DNA from: Rhinopithecus roxellana
Taxonomy: Eukaryota > Chordata > Mammalia > Primates > Cercopithecidae
Reading direction: 5' to 3'
NCBI RefSeq assembly: GCF_007565055.1
Contig: NC_044564.1
Span: 81,116,563-81,180,562, forward strand
Length of the DNA stretch: 64,000 nucleotides
The translations under genes and the position numbers were made by a program. Position 1 is the stretch's first letter; each line of letters opens with the position of its first letter. Below are positions 10,753 to 23,055 of the stretch, in pieces. A model generated the notes under the pieces. That model was not told where the DNA came from. It worked only from the letters and a program-made list of their open reading frames with translations, and searched no databases.

Positions 10753-12940
10753 TCCGTGGAAGTCAGTGTTTAATAAAGAATAAGAAAGGAATTTCCCAAT
10801 AGTCATTGCCAATCTAATCCCTGTGGAAACAGCAGGCTGGGCATTGACCAATTGTTGAATTTTCTCAATTGCTAATGTTTGGAAGTACACATTTAATCTT
10901 CTATGTCAGCTAAAAAAGCTGTTGCAGTGGACAACTCTAGATTACAGGAGCATTATGGGAACAGCCTTTTGTGCTTTCACTGAGCTAGCAATTCCTGACT
11001 TAGTAAGTCCAAAGATCCAGGATATGTCTGGAAAAGAGTATATGTCTTCACATTTGCTGTGAAGAGTATATGTCTTCTGCTTCAGAGAACTCATGCTGTT
11101 TAGTTGGTCTAAAATATCCTATTTTAGACGCTGGTCATTAGAAGGTGACCAAGTTGCCCTGTTTAAGTGGTGTACCCCAAATAATTGGTTTCTATGTTTA
11201 CAAAGTTGGTTTAGAAATGAGAGTTGGTTTATAGGACTATTCTTGCAGGAGAAGTGGGGCCTTCCTAGTGAATAAAATAAAAACCTGGAAGGGAAGTGAT
11301 GTTTACAGAGAAGAACTCTTATCTAAATAAAAGTCACAAAAGAGGTTCAGTTTTTCCCAGGATACCAATATTAGTGCACAAGGCTGAGAATCTAGGCTAG
11401 AATTTTATATTTTGTGGTAATAGTGGAGAAGAATTATATTATGAATATCTTCTATGGGTTTCTTTAAGTATCTTTGAGGGTTATAGCACCTCAAATTGGA
11501 TTGAGACTTATGATATTCATGTTTAGCAATCATTATCCACATATCATTAGCTATATACTTATTTTTTTCATTTTGAAACACATAAGCAGCACCAAATATA
11601 TTTACATGTATAAACAAAATATATTTTAAAAATTAAATATTTTACCAAATGTACCTTTTAAAATTAAAAATATAGATAGACAAAAGAAAAAAAAGAAAGA
11701 GAAAGAAAGGAGAATTTATAATGGTTTGCTATATTTAGAATTATTTAAAAAAAAACTAGTTTTAATGGCCTCAACTTACTAATTGTATTTTATCTCTTGT
11801 GTTTGGAAATTAATTACCAAGTACAGTAAGGGAGAAGGGATAGCTGCTCTTCCCCTTTTCTTATACAACCACCTCCCACAGTACAAGCCAATGTGCATAG
11901 GATGACATCTCATTTGGACCTCACTGTTGTCTTGGAAAGCAGATATCAGTGGTACATGGAGAACTGAAGTATTTGTTGTAAGTAGATAATAATCTTCTCT
12001 GTTCTGGAAACTTTATTTTGCATTCAGAATAATATTTAAAAATATAGATATTAAAAATGTAATAAGCCCTTAAGAATGAAATGCAATATGGGGGCATTTC
12101 CTTTTCTACATTTGTCCACAAATAAGGAAATGTTTAAAAATACCAAAACTAATAGAAATTTGTGAGCGACCCTTAGTCTTGAGGTTCTCTGAACTAGTTA
12201 TTCCCTGAAAAGGCTTTGGGGGCTATGGGATACATTGTTCATTGGATCAAAGACACTATTCATAGTCCCTCCCTAAAAAATAAGTTTAAGACCCATTGTA
12301 AATCCCAGACAGAGCTTTGTGCTATTTTCTTTGCACCCACTCTTTTTCCAGAGTCAGAAGCCAGAAATATTTGGTATAAATAAACTGTGACCAAGCTTAT
12401 GAGAACAAACCGGCTTAGATAGAATGTGAATTGAATATACTGTACAATCCATAAGTAACAGGTAATCAAATGATGGTTTAAATGTTAAGCCCACTAGAAA
12501 ATGTCTTACTTTCTGTCTCTCTCCATAAATGCAATTATTTGTGTGGTGTATAAACATAAATAAGCTCATTTAATTGAAATTCTCTTATATGAAATTATTT
12601 TCATAGATTTAAAATGTTTATTACAGTCATTATGAGATATTGATGCTACTACCATTCAAACAAAACTTTAGCAGTTATGTTCAGTTGAACATAGTTAAAA
12701 TAAGACATATGACAGAAAAATCTAAGTTAGTAGAGCTTTCAACTAGACATGGTGAAACATGAATAAAATATTCCACTTAAATTATTGTGACACTGTATGT
12801 CTTTTTAAAAAATGCATAGGAGAAGGCAGAGGGATTGATAATCCAAGCATTTAAAGCTGAATTCTGAAATCTACATTAAGGCGTTTTTATGATACACAGT
12901 AGAGAAACCAGAATGACTAGTCTCATGTGAGTTCAGTTCT
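10753..12940. other. Unassigned AT-rich DNA
   Basis: No confident gene or repeat. A purine-rich patch (AAAGAAAGAGAAAGAAAGG) lies at about 11690-11710. The open frames at 11405-11617, 11921-12121 and 12260-12569 are short and have no recognisable domain. Confidence 0.4.
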
Positions 12941-13065
12941 AAGTTTCTCCATCAACTTATTGCATCCCCTTAGGAAAATTTATTAACTTAGCAGTTTTTC
13001 ACCATCTGTAATATGGGAATAAAATATTTGGTACTTATGGTTCAATGACTCTGTGAAGAAAACCA
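12941..13065 (+). mobile_element. MIR SINE fragment
   Basis: The order TCTCCATCAACTTATTGCAT, CCTTAGGAAAATTTATTAAC, TTTTTCACCATCTGTAATAT and GGGAATAAAA follows the MIR core (leave-of-cell-type pattern: TGACCTTGGGCAAGTTACTT, then CATCTGTAAAATGGG). It is very diverged. Confidence 0.55.
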
Positions 13066-14160
13066 GGTCATATTTGTTGCATCTCATCAAATCTTACAGG
13101 AAGAAAATACTCTAAAATATGAGGCTTTATTGTATCTTTTCTTTGAAGAAGAAACAGATGCTAACATTTCTCTAGGCTAAAACAATTAAAGTGAATCTGT
13201 AAAAGCATGCCTTATTACACATATATTTCTAGGCATTTCATCCTCATGTCCCAACCAATATTGGTAGTGCTGAGTTATTTCTATTAACAGATTCTTTTTT
13301 CTAGAGTAATACATGCAAATTAATTATCTTAAAGTTAAGATAATAATTTTTTTTCTGGAGTCATATCAATTAATCTCCTTGCACTTCAGCCAAAAGTAAG
13401 AAATAATAATTCTCATGAAACCTTGGTGGGGTCATAGTTCTTGGTACCTAGAAAGGCCAGATAAAAATACAGTTATCTCACTTCTAAGAATAAAAGGAAA
13501 ATATATTTATCACCACTTTTACATGTTCTTTCAAACTTTAAAAAAGTATTATTAAAAGAATTATTTTTTGTTTTCACATTAAATGCTTTATAACATGATG
13601 TGTGGGAGAACCCAGTGGGGGAAAATTACTTGTAGTTTCCATGAACAGACTTACTGGCTTTTTGAAGTGTGGCAAGTAATTGAAACCTTTAAAAAAATAC
13701 CTTCTATTTCCATTCCTAAACACCAAGCTGCCTTTAGACAGATGCAACATGACCAACCTTCAGCCTGAAACAATAGCATCTTCAATCCCAAGACATTTAA
13801 TTTTATTTCTTCTTTTCACATGAACTATGTTGAAAATTTGACAACTAATAAGCATCTAATTGGAGCTGCTTTCTATCAGGAAAGTATTGTTATAAAATTT
13901 AACTATGCAATATTTACATCACTACACCTTTCAATAATAAGCTCAACATTAAATGCTTCAACTTGCAATCTCATATTGATATCATGACCACATTAAATCC
14001 ATGATTAGTGAGCTTTTTGTTGTTCCCAGGTAACTTAAATCAATATATTTTTATTTCTCTAAATAATAACATGTTGTGTATTGTCTTGGAAATAAATCTA
14101 TCAAAATCAGAGTAAAGGTTTGACCACTGTGACTGCTTAAGAGGATAGATGAATTAAAGA
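13066..14160. other. Unassigned DNA
   Basis: No recognised feature. The overlapping frames at 13574-13756 (minus) and 13583-13768 (plus) are shadows of each other with no known domain. Confidence 0.4.
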
Positions 14161-14162
14161 GC

Positions 14163-14460
14163 AATTGAGTCAACAAATGTTCATTGAGTACCTCTTGTAT
14201 GTAGAATATGGCTCCAGTCAATACAAATAATAATACAAATTGACACAGTATTTTCCTTTCATGAAAACTACTTTTTATAAAGAGCCTTCCATAATTAGTA
14301 TCTTATTATCTGTTTAGTCTTCACAGTAGCTCATTGGATCATGTACTATTCTTATGACCATTTTTCAAAGAAACAAATGTTTAGAAGTTGTATAAACTTT
14401 GCAAGTTTACAAATCCTAAAGTGGTAGTGCTGAAACTTTAGGACAATTCATTCTGATAGT
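14163..14460 (-). mobile_element. MIR SINE (reverse), possibly L2-related at its left
   Basis: From about 14300, TCTTATTATCTGTTTAGTCT, CATTTTTCAAAGAAACAAAT and AACTTTGCAAGTTTACAAAT follow the reverse complement of MIR. The left part (TTCATTGAGTACCTCTTGTA) is the usual MIR/L2 3' motif for tables ending 'AGTAAGCGCTCAATAAA' in reverse. Confidence 0.6.
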
Positions 14461-16563
14461 AAGGTCTATGGCTCAGCTATTAATAAAGCCACTGTGTATC
14501 TTCACAATAACAAGTTTACATGTGGGTCCTAATTCTAAAATAAATAAATTTCCCTAGGTTTTATCCTTAGCTTATTGGTTAGATCTCAGATTGTTTGAAG
14601 AGTAAGGCACAAAAGCTGTTTTACCATTTATGTGGCAGAATTGCTGTACTGATTAGATTAACCAGAGTAGCCAGACAGCATTTTCCATATTTAAGTGCAA
14701 CCCCTTAGAAAAGCCTCTGACACACAGATGAGCTTCTCATCCTACTTCAACCCCTCAGTTTCCATTATGAGAACTGATTTACCTTAGCTACAAATGCTTC
14801 GCAGTCTGTAGGACTTTTAGTGTGGGGGGTGTGTATGGGTGGAGGAGAAGTACATTCAATTGGACTTAACTGTTAAATTTTCGTATCATTATCTCAAAGA
14901 TTGTAATAAAAATTTCAAATCTAGGAAAATCACCCTGTGTGAGAGAATTTTCATTTAATAAGCTTACTTATGTTGATGTAGCAAATAATAACATTCATAG
15001 AGAGATACAGAAAGTAATACATTTTCTGTGGGTTTAAGACTTAAAACATCATTTGAATGCCTGTTACTTTTTGTATATGTGGTATATTCAACCACACACC
15101 ACTACCTTTATCCCAGCAGTGGAATACCTCATTCCAAGAAAAAGCCAGAATCTCAACAAGCTGCAGTCAGCACTTAAGGAACAGGGTACTGGGGAAACCA
15201 TTCTATCTTCAGAGAAATCAATCATTGATATAGAAGAAATAATAAACTCTAGCTCTCCCTGCCCCTATCCTAGCCAAGAATTTGGTAAAACTCAGTTTCA
15301 ATTAATGAGTAGAAAGGATGGGAGCTAATTTTGTTAATTCTCAAAGGAGGGTCACTTAAGTTTCCAATGGTTCATTTGTAACATGTGTGTCACTTTGGGG
15401 CACATTTCTTTATGCTTTTCACAATGTTAGTCACCCACATGAGTAAGAAAGACTTTTCTGGAACTTGCAGGGAAAGTTGAATGGTGAGAGGTCTTGTATG
15501 TTTATTATTCATTTTCAAAATGGACCTGATATTAAAGACTGGGTTAATTCTGGGTCTTTGGGCTTTTGGCCTTTAGTGGTACCTTCTTCAGTGCAGTCTC
15601 CAAATGCTAGGTGACCAGCATCTATGAAGATAATGGTTCATTCAAATGTTTGGGTCATTCTCAACAGTGTTGATAAAACAAGGACAGACTGTATTAATCT
15701 TTGTAGACTTAAAAACATAGCTTCAATAACAAATGTACAATGAATAAAGAGTTCTGTTTTGACTTTTGCAAGACAAACTTTTAGCATAAGGTAGACCAGA
15801 ACATGAGTGAAGGAAAACTGTGAAGAACTCTTAAAAAGTGGGAAAAAAAATCCACCTTAATTGATTTATATTCCCATGATCACAAAACTAGCAGCACACC
15901 TTTCAATTCTCTCTACCCCTTTTTGGGAAATTGCAAATTATAAAACTATCACAGAGAAACATTTCTTACTCCTTTAGGTACATAATAAATAAAACAGCCA
16001 TTGACTTTATCATAAGAGCCTTATGACTTTTTTTTCTGTCCTGGTGAGCTACATGAGTTATAAAACTCACATAACAGAGTTAACTTAGTTAACCTGTTGT
16101 AACAAAAATAAAATTGTCTCTTCAGTGTCACAGAGAGGAGCCCCACAACTATCAATTTGCTAAGTAGCCAAATAAAGTATTCTGTCACTTCTTTAATATT
16201 CATTTTTGTCTAGGTTATTTTATCTCCTAATTTATGATGTTTATGAGCACAAAGTTTCTGGATTCTTCTTTTGAGACCATTTCAGTAAGAAACAAATAAG
16301 TAGAGTCCTCAGTCATGTCCTCTGCTGCCTATTTATAAATTCTTTGTGACACATTCAAAAAAGTTAAAAAGAGTTGCTTCATAGGATCTTTTACCTTACA
16401 GTGATGATTTCTTTATTTCAGTTTCAAAATGTAATGTTATTCTCTAATTTTATGGAGAAAATTATATTATTTTTCATTTTTTTCTCAACATTTTCTCCCT
16501 TTGAAAGGTGCTTACTTTAAACAACTCATAATTTATTATTAATTTTCTACATCAGGAAATTTA
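14461..16563. other. Unassigned DNA
   Basis: No confident repeat or gene. A G-rich patch at about 14822-14846 is noted. The 91-codon frame at 15053-15328 has no recognisable domain or splice context. Confidence 0.4.
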
Positions 16564-16576
16564 TTTGCTTTATTAT

Positions 16577-16580
<4 letters not shown>

Positions 16581-16637
<57 letters not shown>

Positions 16638-16920
16638 AGACGGAGTCTCCCTCTGTCGCCCGGGCTGGAGTGCAGTGGCCGGATCTCAGCTCACTGCAAG
16701 CTCCGCCTCCCGGGTTTACGCCATTCTCCTGCCTCAGCCTCCCGAGTAGCTGGGACTACAGGCGCCCGCCACCTCACCCGGCTAGTTTTTTTTGTATTTT
16801 TTAGTAGAGACGGGGTTTCACCATGTTAGCCAGGATGGTCTCGATCTTCTGACCTCGTGATCCGCCCGTCTCGGCCTCCCAAAGCGCTGGGATTACAGGC
16901 TTGAGCCACCGCGCCCGGCC
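16581..16920 (-). mobile_element. AluY, full length, reverse, with 56-base T tract
   Basis: Reverse-oriented complete Alu: an uninterrupted T run at 16581-16636 (tail), then GAGACGGAGTCTCCCTCTG through the head GCGCCCGGCC. Perfect 15-bp target duplication TGCTTTATTATTCTT at 16566-16580 and 16921-16935. It carries the GTGGCCGGATCTC variant (Old World monkey AluY type). The 79- and 64-codon frames here are Alu translations. Confidence 0.97.
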
Positions 16921-16935
16921 TGCTTTATTATTCTT

Positions 16936-18991
16936 AAAGTGTTGTTTAACGTCCTCCTAAGGGATACTCTGTACCTATTGTTTCATAACACAGGGTACCA
17001 ATAGCAATCTTGGTAAATCATCACCTAGGAGCTGTTGGTTAGCTTTTCACAGGCAGATACTATACTTTGTCAGCACATCTAGGATGAACTTTCAAAAGCA
17101 GTTTCAAATTTAACAAGTTCAATGACATATAAAACCAGATTGATTAATTAAAGTTGATATATATAAGAGGAATCAGAATACTGAAATTTGCATGAACTCA
17201 TTCTCCTCCTATGTATTAACTTAATAATGCCAATGTGTTCATTTAAGCTGAAAAGTGAACATCACATAAATATTCAAAGTCCAAGTGACTTGACATAGTG
17301 ACCATGAAAATGTACCTCTCAGATCTCCTATTTAGGGCATTAAAATTGACTGATGACCCTACCTGCTGTACACTGATTTCACCACCTTGTTTAAACCAAG
17401 GCCACTACAATGAGTCATTAACTTCATATGGAGAGCACTAGGGCAAGGCCTGTGAGATAAAGGACTTCTCTAACAGATGGGTTTGGCTGCTGGACTCCCC
17501 ATTGGCCTTGCTGAAACTTTACAAGAACTGCATGAACATTGAAGAATTTTTCTCCTAACCTTCCTCGTCTGTCTTTTCCCCATATCTCATATATAGGAAT
17601 CAAGCCTGTGGTTTACAGTAGCCCAATCCTCTTGGATTGTCATATTGTTTTAAAATATTTATATAAACATTTCAGTTTAGCCCTACAAATGTGAGTATTT
17701 TGAATAAATTTACATATTTTTTCCTAACCAGTTATGTATTGTAGTTCATAACATTACAAGTTTGTAGGAACCATTTTACTGGATTCCCCAAGTAGTAAAC
17801 ACCAAAAGATATAATGTAAAATTATAAGGGGTTATGTTATTCATCAATATTAAAAATAATTTCTAATTCACTAAAATGTTATATTATAAATATATTAAAC
17901 ATTAATAGATTTAAAATATTTATGCAGCCAAATCTAAGTAAGTATCCATGTAAGTATAGAACCTGCAATGCAGCAACATTAGAAGAAATCAAAACAAAAA
18001 TATAATGTCTTGATTCTGCTCTCAGAATAATTTCTTTTATGTAATGTGCCAATTAGAAAGTCTATACATTATCCTCAATTCTGCTTACAGATGAGGAAGA
18101 ACATTCGAAAATGTATAGAAAGAAATAAAATAACATAGTGAAATAATTGTTTAGTTAGTTTACAAAATAGATGAAAAATAAATGTGGTAGATATCTGTGA
18201 AATATTGAAAAGATGTCATGTAGAAAAATTGTTGATATTTTCCAGCGTATCAGCAGAGGACAGAACAAGAATTAGTGGCTGACAGTTGATAGTAGGCAAG
18301 ATTTTATTCAATATGAAGATAAACATTCTCACAATAAGTATTAATTATATTACAGATTTGATTACCTCACTTTAGTATGATATTTTAAGTGTAAGTTAAT
18401 CCTAATTTTGGAAAAAAATATATATATACATACATATATATTTTCAGTACTCTTGTAAGTTGGAACATGAATATATTTGTATTAGGTTGCTCACAGAAAT
18501 GAATGACACAGGAATCAAGGATGAAGTTTTTAGCACAAAATATCTTCCAAAGAAAATCATCACCCAGATGTTTCCTCAGATTTAATAATCTCAGCTGAGT
18601 GTTCCAACCAGTTCTTTGTGACTTTCCTAGAGCACTCTATCCCAGTAACAGGTGGCACTTCACAGAGATCCAATGGCCTTTGCCCCTGTCTCTGTTGCCT
18701 AAGTCCCATGCTTCCTTTCAGACCTTGGTCAACTGTTTGTGTGTCTTGCTAGCCCATGTCCCCTCTAAAATTCGCAGCTTGATAGTTCTGTGTGTCTGCC
18801 ACCATCCTCAGAAGTAAAGAGTGAGTAGAGACTTCGAAATTACATCAACATAGAAAAACATTAAGAATATTTATTAGTAACTGGGTACTATAGTATTAGT
18901 AACTATATACTATGTGAGTATATGTATTTATAGATCCCTATATAAAATCTATCTATAAAATATAGTTATCACATATATACATATACATACA
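16936..18991. other. Unassigned AT-rich DNA
   Basis: No gene or confident repeat seen. Short (TA)/(TACA) stretches occur at about 18415-18445 and 18940-18990. A 72-codon frame at 18599-18817 has no recognisable domain. Confidence 0.4.
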
Positions 18992-19052
18992 TTGTCTTTT
19001 TAAAAGGTCTCATTGGCTCCTTTACAAAGTTAATTGCAGTGGCCTGATTGCT
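18992..19052 (-). pseudogene. 61-bp duplicate of an internal SNU13-pseudogene segment
   Basis: These 61 bases match 20505-20565 at 60 of 61 positions in the same orientation. Read on the minus strand they contain the same two premature stops as the pseudogene. The single difference restores a glycine codon (GGA in place of AGA) in the KGANE motif, the expected ancestral state. The copy abuts AT-rich simple sequence on both sides, and matching flanks stop abruptly. It is a secondary DNA duplication, not a separate retrocopy. Confidence 0.85.
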
Positions 19053-19174
19053 TATATACACATATTATATATATATATTATATATATAAAACATGCTTAT
19101 AGGTAGAACCCATGCCTCCTCCTCAAATGACATATATCCTGTAGAGAACAAAGGAACCCTTATTAATTTATGTA

Positions 19175-19553
19175 TTCAACTATGACCCATAAAAAATAAT
19201 GTCCTTTGCAGCAACATGGATGCAGCTTGAGGCCATTATCCTAAACCAATTAACACAGGAACAGAAAACTAAATACCACATGTTCTCACATATAAGTGGA
19301 AGCTAAACATTGAGTACACATGGACATACGGATGTGAATAATAAGAACATAGGATGGGAACAATAGACACTGGGGGACTACTAGAGTAGGGAGAGAGGGA
19401 GGGGGTCACAGGCTGAAAAAGTACCTGGGGCCACTGTGCTCATTATCTGGGTGATGAGATCATCTGTACTTCAATCTTCAGCATCAAGCAGTATACCCAT
19501 GTAACAAACCTGCACATGTGCCCACTGAATCCGAAACAAAAGTTAAAAATAAA
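19175..19553 (+). mobile_element. Primate L1 3' end (5'-truncated)
   Basis: Carries CCCATAAAAAATAATGTCC, GAGGCCATTATCCTAAACCA, CAATAGACACTGGGGGACTA, CCCATGTAACAAACCTGCAC and the terminal AAAAGTTAAAAATAAAATAA. This is the end of ORF2 plus the 3' UTR of a primate-age L1 (L1PA/L1PB-like). The (TA)n tract at 19055-19090 lies just upstream. Confidence 0.88.
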
Positions 19554-19880
19554 ATAATGCATTATAATATTAAATATACATTCATAAAATACCTCGGTAT
19601 GCTAGGGACAAGGAGTACAAAAACAAGGTTGTTTACTGTCCAAAGATATTTTAGATGGAGAACATGGGCTAAAAATTACTATAGTATGTCCTTTTATACT
19701 TGTGCACAGTATACTCCTGCATACAGGTGTCCAATAAGAGTTGGCTGATAAAAGGATAGAGAATTTCTCTACTGTGTCCCAGCACACCTTCTCCTGGCTC
19801 TTTTCTGACTCTGAATGTGGCCAACGCGTTTTCAAAGGGAAAGGTGAAGAGACGAAAACGTAATATAGAAATCAAGAAAG

Positions 19881-20143
19881 GGAGGCCGAGACGGGCGGAT
19901 CACGAGGTCAGGAGATCGAGACCATCCTGGCTAACACGGTGAAACCCCGTCTCTACTAAAAATACAAAAACTAGCCGGGCGAGGTGGCGGGCGCCTGTAG
20001 TCCCAGCTACTCGGGAGGCTGAGGCAGGAGAATGGCGTGAACCCGGGAGGCGGAGCTTGCAGTGAGCTGAGATCTGGCCACTGCACTCCAGTCCGGGCGA
20101 CAGAGCGAGACTCCGCCTCAAAAAAAAAAAAAAAAAAAAAAAA
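19881..20143 (+). mobile_element. AluY, 5'-truncated, with target duplication
   Basis: Starts at GGAGGCCGAGACGGGCGGAT, so the first 40 or so bases of Alu are missing, and ends with an A tail of 25. It is flanked by AGAAATCAAGAAA at 19867-19879 and 20144-20156, proving ordinary target-primed insertion of a truncated copy. It has GATCTGGCCACTG, one change from the Old World monkey variant. Frames on the minus strand (19900-20278) are Alu-derived. Confidence 0.96.
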
Positions 20144-20230
20144 AGAAATCAAGAAACTAGATTTAGTACTGCAATTTCTAACAAAGATAATTAGCTGAAA
20201 ACATTGTGTGCTAACCCAAAGACTGCTCAA

Positions 20231-20232
<2 letters not shown>

Positions 20233-20281
<49 letters not shown>
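20233..20281. repeat. (AC)n dinucleotide microsatellite
   Basis: About 24 uninterrupted AC units. It directly abuts the carboxyl-terminal end of the SNU13 pseudogene and may have replaced the last codons of the retrocopy. Confidence 0.97.
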
Positions 20282-20282
<1 letters not shown>

Positions 20283-20284
<2 letters not shown>

Positions 20285-20640
20285 TCACCCATGATTCTCC
20301 ATGGGATGAATCTGCTTTTCAGCTTCAAGTCACTTTCCTTCTGTGATGGTTATAGAGAATGCTGTGATCTTCCCAGAGATGCTACAGGCCTGCCCCAGAG
20401 CCTGTTTGGAGGCTACAAATTCATAAGGCATATCCTGATCTTCACATAGGAGCTGGATGTGTAGAATGATCTCCAAGGCATTTGTGGCCATCATAATTTT
20501 GGAGTTGTCTTTTTAAAAGGTCTCATTGGCTCTTTTACAAAGTTAATTGCAGTGGCCTGATTGCTGAACTGGTTCCAGTAGTTTATTTGCTGAGGCTGTA
20601 GGCATTTAACTCATGTCAACCTCTGATTACTGTGGTTCTG
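20283..20640 (-). pseudogene. SNU13: SNU13 (NHP2L1, 15.5K) processed pseudogene
   Basis: Translated on the minus strand this reads as a decayed copy of SNU13, the small L7Ae-family protein that binds the U4 snRNA 5' stem-loop and box C/D snoRNA k-turns. Recognisable in order: a degenerate amino end with KAYPLA-like residues; KLLEPVQQS (KLLDLVQQS in SNU13); KRANE (KGANE); ALEIILHIQLLCEDQDMPYE; VASKQALGQACSISG; ITAFSITITEGK; and a degenerate QQIQSI-like end. It spans nearly all of the roughly 128 residues with no introns, so it is a retrocopy. Three in-frame stops (after HCN, after NETF and after TEGK) and a frame change near the amino end make it non-functional. The carboxyl end runs into a CA repeat, so no poly-A tail or target duplication can be seen. 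A different L7Ae-family parent is possible but fits less well. Confidence 0.88.
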
Positions 20641-22150
20641 CTGTCTACCTACTCTTCAACGAGCATTGCCAAATAATAACAGTAGACTCTATTTCCTGTG
20701 TTTTAATAGATAGGCCATCTTCTTCTAAGTAAATTTTGAGTTACCTTTCTCCTACTGCATTACCTTGAACAATCACTATTGCAATTCACCTACTATTCCT
20801 GTCTACCCACACAGTCTCTTGAGAACTTTCACTAGATATTTCACTACTCATAGAAGGGACAAGAGACAGCCATCTACTAATTTGAAGATTTCAACATCTA
20901 TACTCCTTATTCAGATCAGTTACAAAGAGGCTAAGTTAAATGCATTCTAGGGCAATGTCAAGTCACATTTTTCTATTTGGAGAAGCATATTTTATATATG
21001 CATTTCCCCATATCTTCACTTATGCTTTTTTCTTTCTTTATAATATTCTGGAATTAGAGTCTAGAGGTAGGATTCAGGAAGAGGATGCAGAATTGTGTGA
21101 GAAAGCTGGCTTCAGAGTAGAGGTCATATTGATAACTACTCCCACTGTCATCTTCAGTGAATAATCACCAGTTTCTAATACCCATAATTTGTTTAGAAAC
21201 TCACTCAGAAACTGGGTCAATCATAACTTATTTTGTAAAAAGAAATACATAAAACAAAATAATAACATACTATAGGGCCTCATCGAGGACTTTTTGAAAA
21301 TATAAACATTGTAAATTTGCTCTCTTACCTTTATCAATATACAAACTCCTTTTCTTCAGAAGGAAAAACAATAGGTTACTTATGTATGTTTCCTTGCTTC
21401 TTATGAAAGCTTTACTTAATAATTATTAATTTATTTACTATGTTTATCTTAATATTCAGTAATTCTATTCTTTATAATGAACTTTACCCGTTTTTATCGT
21501 GGAAAATTATCAGTCTTTGATCATTAAAATTTCTTTCTAAAGGAATTAGAAACCTCTTATCAACAAAGACGCATTTGCTGTATGTATCAGAAACCCCCAG
21601 TACAAATAGTCTTAATAAGAAAAGTATTATCTCATGTAATAAGAAGTCAAAGTGTAAGATGTGATCAAGGTATAAAATATGGAAGCTATGACTTAGCTTC
21701 TCTGCAGTTCTCTTAGCTCTACTCCAATCACAGGTGTTATAGCTAGAGTTGGGAAAGTCTATTAGAAGGAAGTGTTCATATTTTCTTACGTCTTCTTCTT
21801 AGCAACGAGGATCTACTTTCCAGAAGTCCCACAGAAAACTCTTACATTGCACTGTCTTGCATTTGTTTATATGCCCCTTTCTAAATGTAGAGTGGTAAGG
21901 AGAATATGATTGACTTAAGCTAACCATTTAGTCAACCATAGACGATTTGGGCAGCAAAAAGTATATATGAGGGTGGACGTTCTTGTAAATGTGTGAAAAT
22001 TTCTGTCTATGAGTCCTTTCAAAACTAAAGGGCAGATGGCTTTCATTTGGGCACAAAAAAACCATACATGACTGATGGAATCTTGGCAATTTTAAGAGTA
22101 TATGCAAAATAGTAATCTTCTACTGAAAACGTATTAAGTAACTCATATTC
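20641..22150. other. Unassigned DNA, possible old repeat at 21.55-21.96 kb
   Basis: No gene recognised. The stretch around 21545-21960 (TTATCTCATGTAATAAGAAG, TTCTCTTAGCTCTACTCCAA, GGTAAGGAGAATATGATTGA) has the feel of an old interspersed repeat, but I could not assign a family. The rest shows nothing. Confidence 0.35.
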
Positions 22151-22167
22151 TAAAAGATGTGATTTTA

Positions 22168-22460
22168 GGCTGGGTGCGGTGGCTCACGCCTATAATCCCA
22201 GCACTATGGGAGGCCGAGGTGGGTGGATTACTTGAGGTCAGGAGTTCAAGACCAGCCCAGCCAACATGGTGAAACCCCAGCTCCACTAAAAACACAAAAA
22301 TTAGCTGGGCACTGTGGCAGGCACCTGTAATCTCAGCCATTTGGGAGGCTGAGGCAAGAGAATTGCTTGAACCCAGGGGGCGGAAGTGGCAGTAAGCCGA
22401 GATCGTGCCACTGCACTCCAGCCTGGGTGACAGAATGAGACTTGGTCTCAAAAAAAAAAA
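22168..22460 (+). mobile_element. AluS, full length, with target duplication
   Basis: Complete Alu from GGCTGGGTGCGGTGGCTCAC to an A tail of about 15. The S-type central body GGATTACTTGAGGTCAGGAG is intact. It is flanked by AAAAGATGTGATTTTA (22152-22167) and AAAAGATGTGGTTTTA (22461-22476), one mismatch in 16. It is older than the AluY copies. The 102-codon minus frame at 22143-22451 is Alu-derived. Confidence 0.95.
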
Positions 22461-22476
22461 AAAAGATGTGGTTTTA

Positions 22477-23055
22477 AAAACTTTGAATTAGATTAGATTG
22501 GATATCTAATCATGTTTTGTAATTAAATTATCTCATATCAATGAAGATATATAATACCAAAAGATTATAAGAAACTATTTAAATTACCCTCAAGCTTCCT
22601 TTATGCTCAGATCACACTCTTTCTACTTAGTCTCCAAAAGGTAAAAATAATAGCTACTGTAATGTAGCTTTATAACTCTTGTTACAAATAGTGATTTTAA
22701 TTTTTAGTTTGATGATTTATACTACTTATGAAGTCTTACTTCTTCTGCTTCTGGAAAGATACAAGAAAAATTCATCATATGACTACTTATTTTCCAAAGA
22801 GTTTATCACTGGCAATGGGTGGAGGCGGATTGATGTTTCAGGGATTCACAAGATGGAAAATATTCACTCATGATGAGTACCTTTGCAGGTCAAATGATCT
22901 GGTGATCCAGTAAGAAAACCCACTTATCTTAGTCTTATTCATCATTTATCAAGCATTTCATCATTAATTTAATTATGGTAGAATAAAAGTTAATGTCTGA
23001 TGGGATCTTGTTTCCTAGAAAGATACTCTTGGAAATGCTGAGTTAAGGAGTGGTG
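22477..23055. other. Unassigned DNA
   Basis: No recognised feature. Two overlapping plus-strand frames (22679-22913) have no domain. Confidence 0.4.

Noticed and set aside
10443..10802. 119-codon plus-strand frame with hydrophobic segments
   Set aside because: It lies in LTR-derived sequence of the plus-strand ERVL remnant. Hydrophobicity reflects T-rich DNA.
14820..14848. G-rich run as a possible G-quadruplex
   Set aside because: Only two runs of three or more G; the remaining runs are GG, so a stable quadruplex is doubtful.
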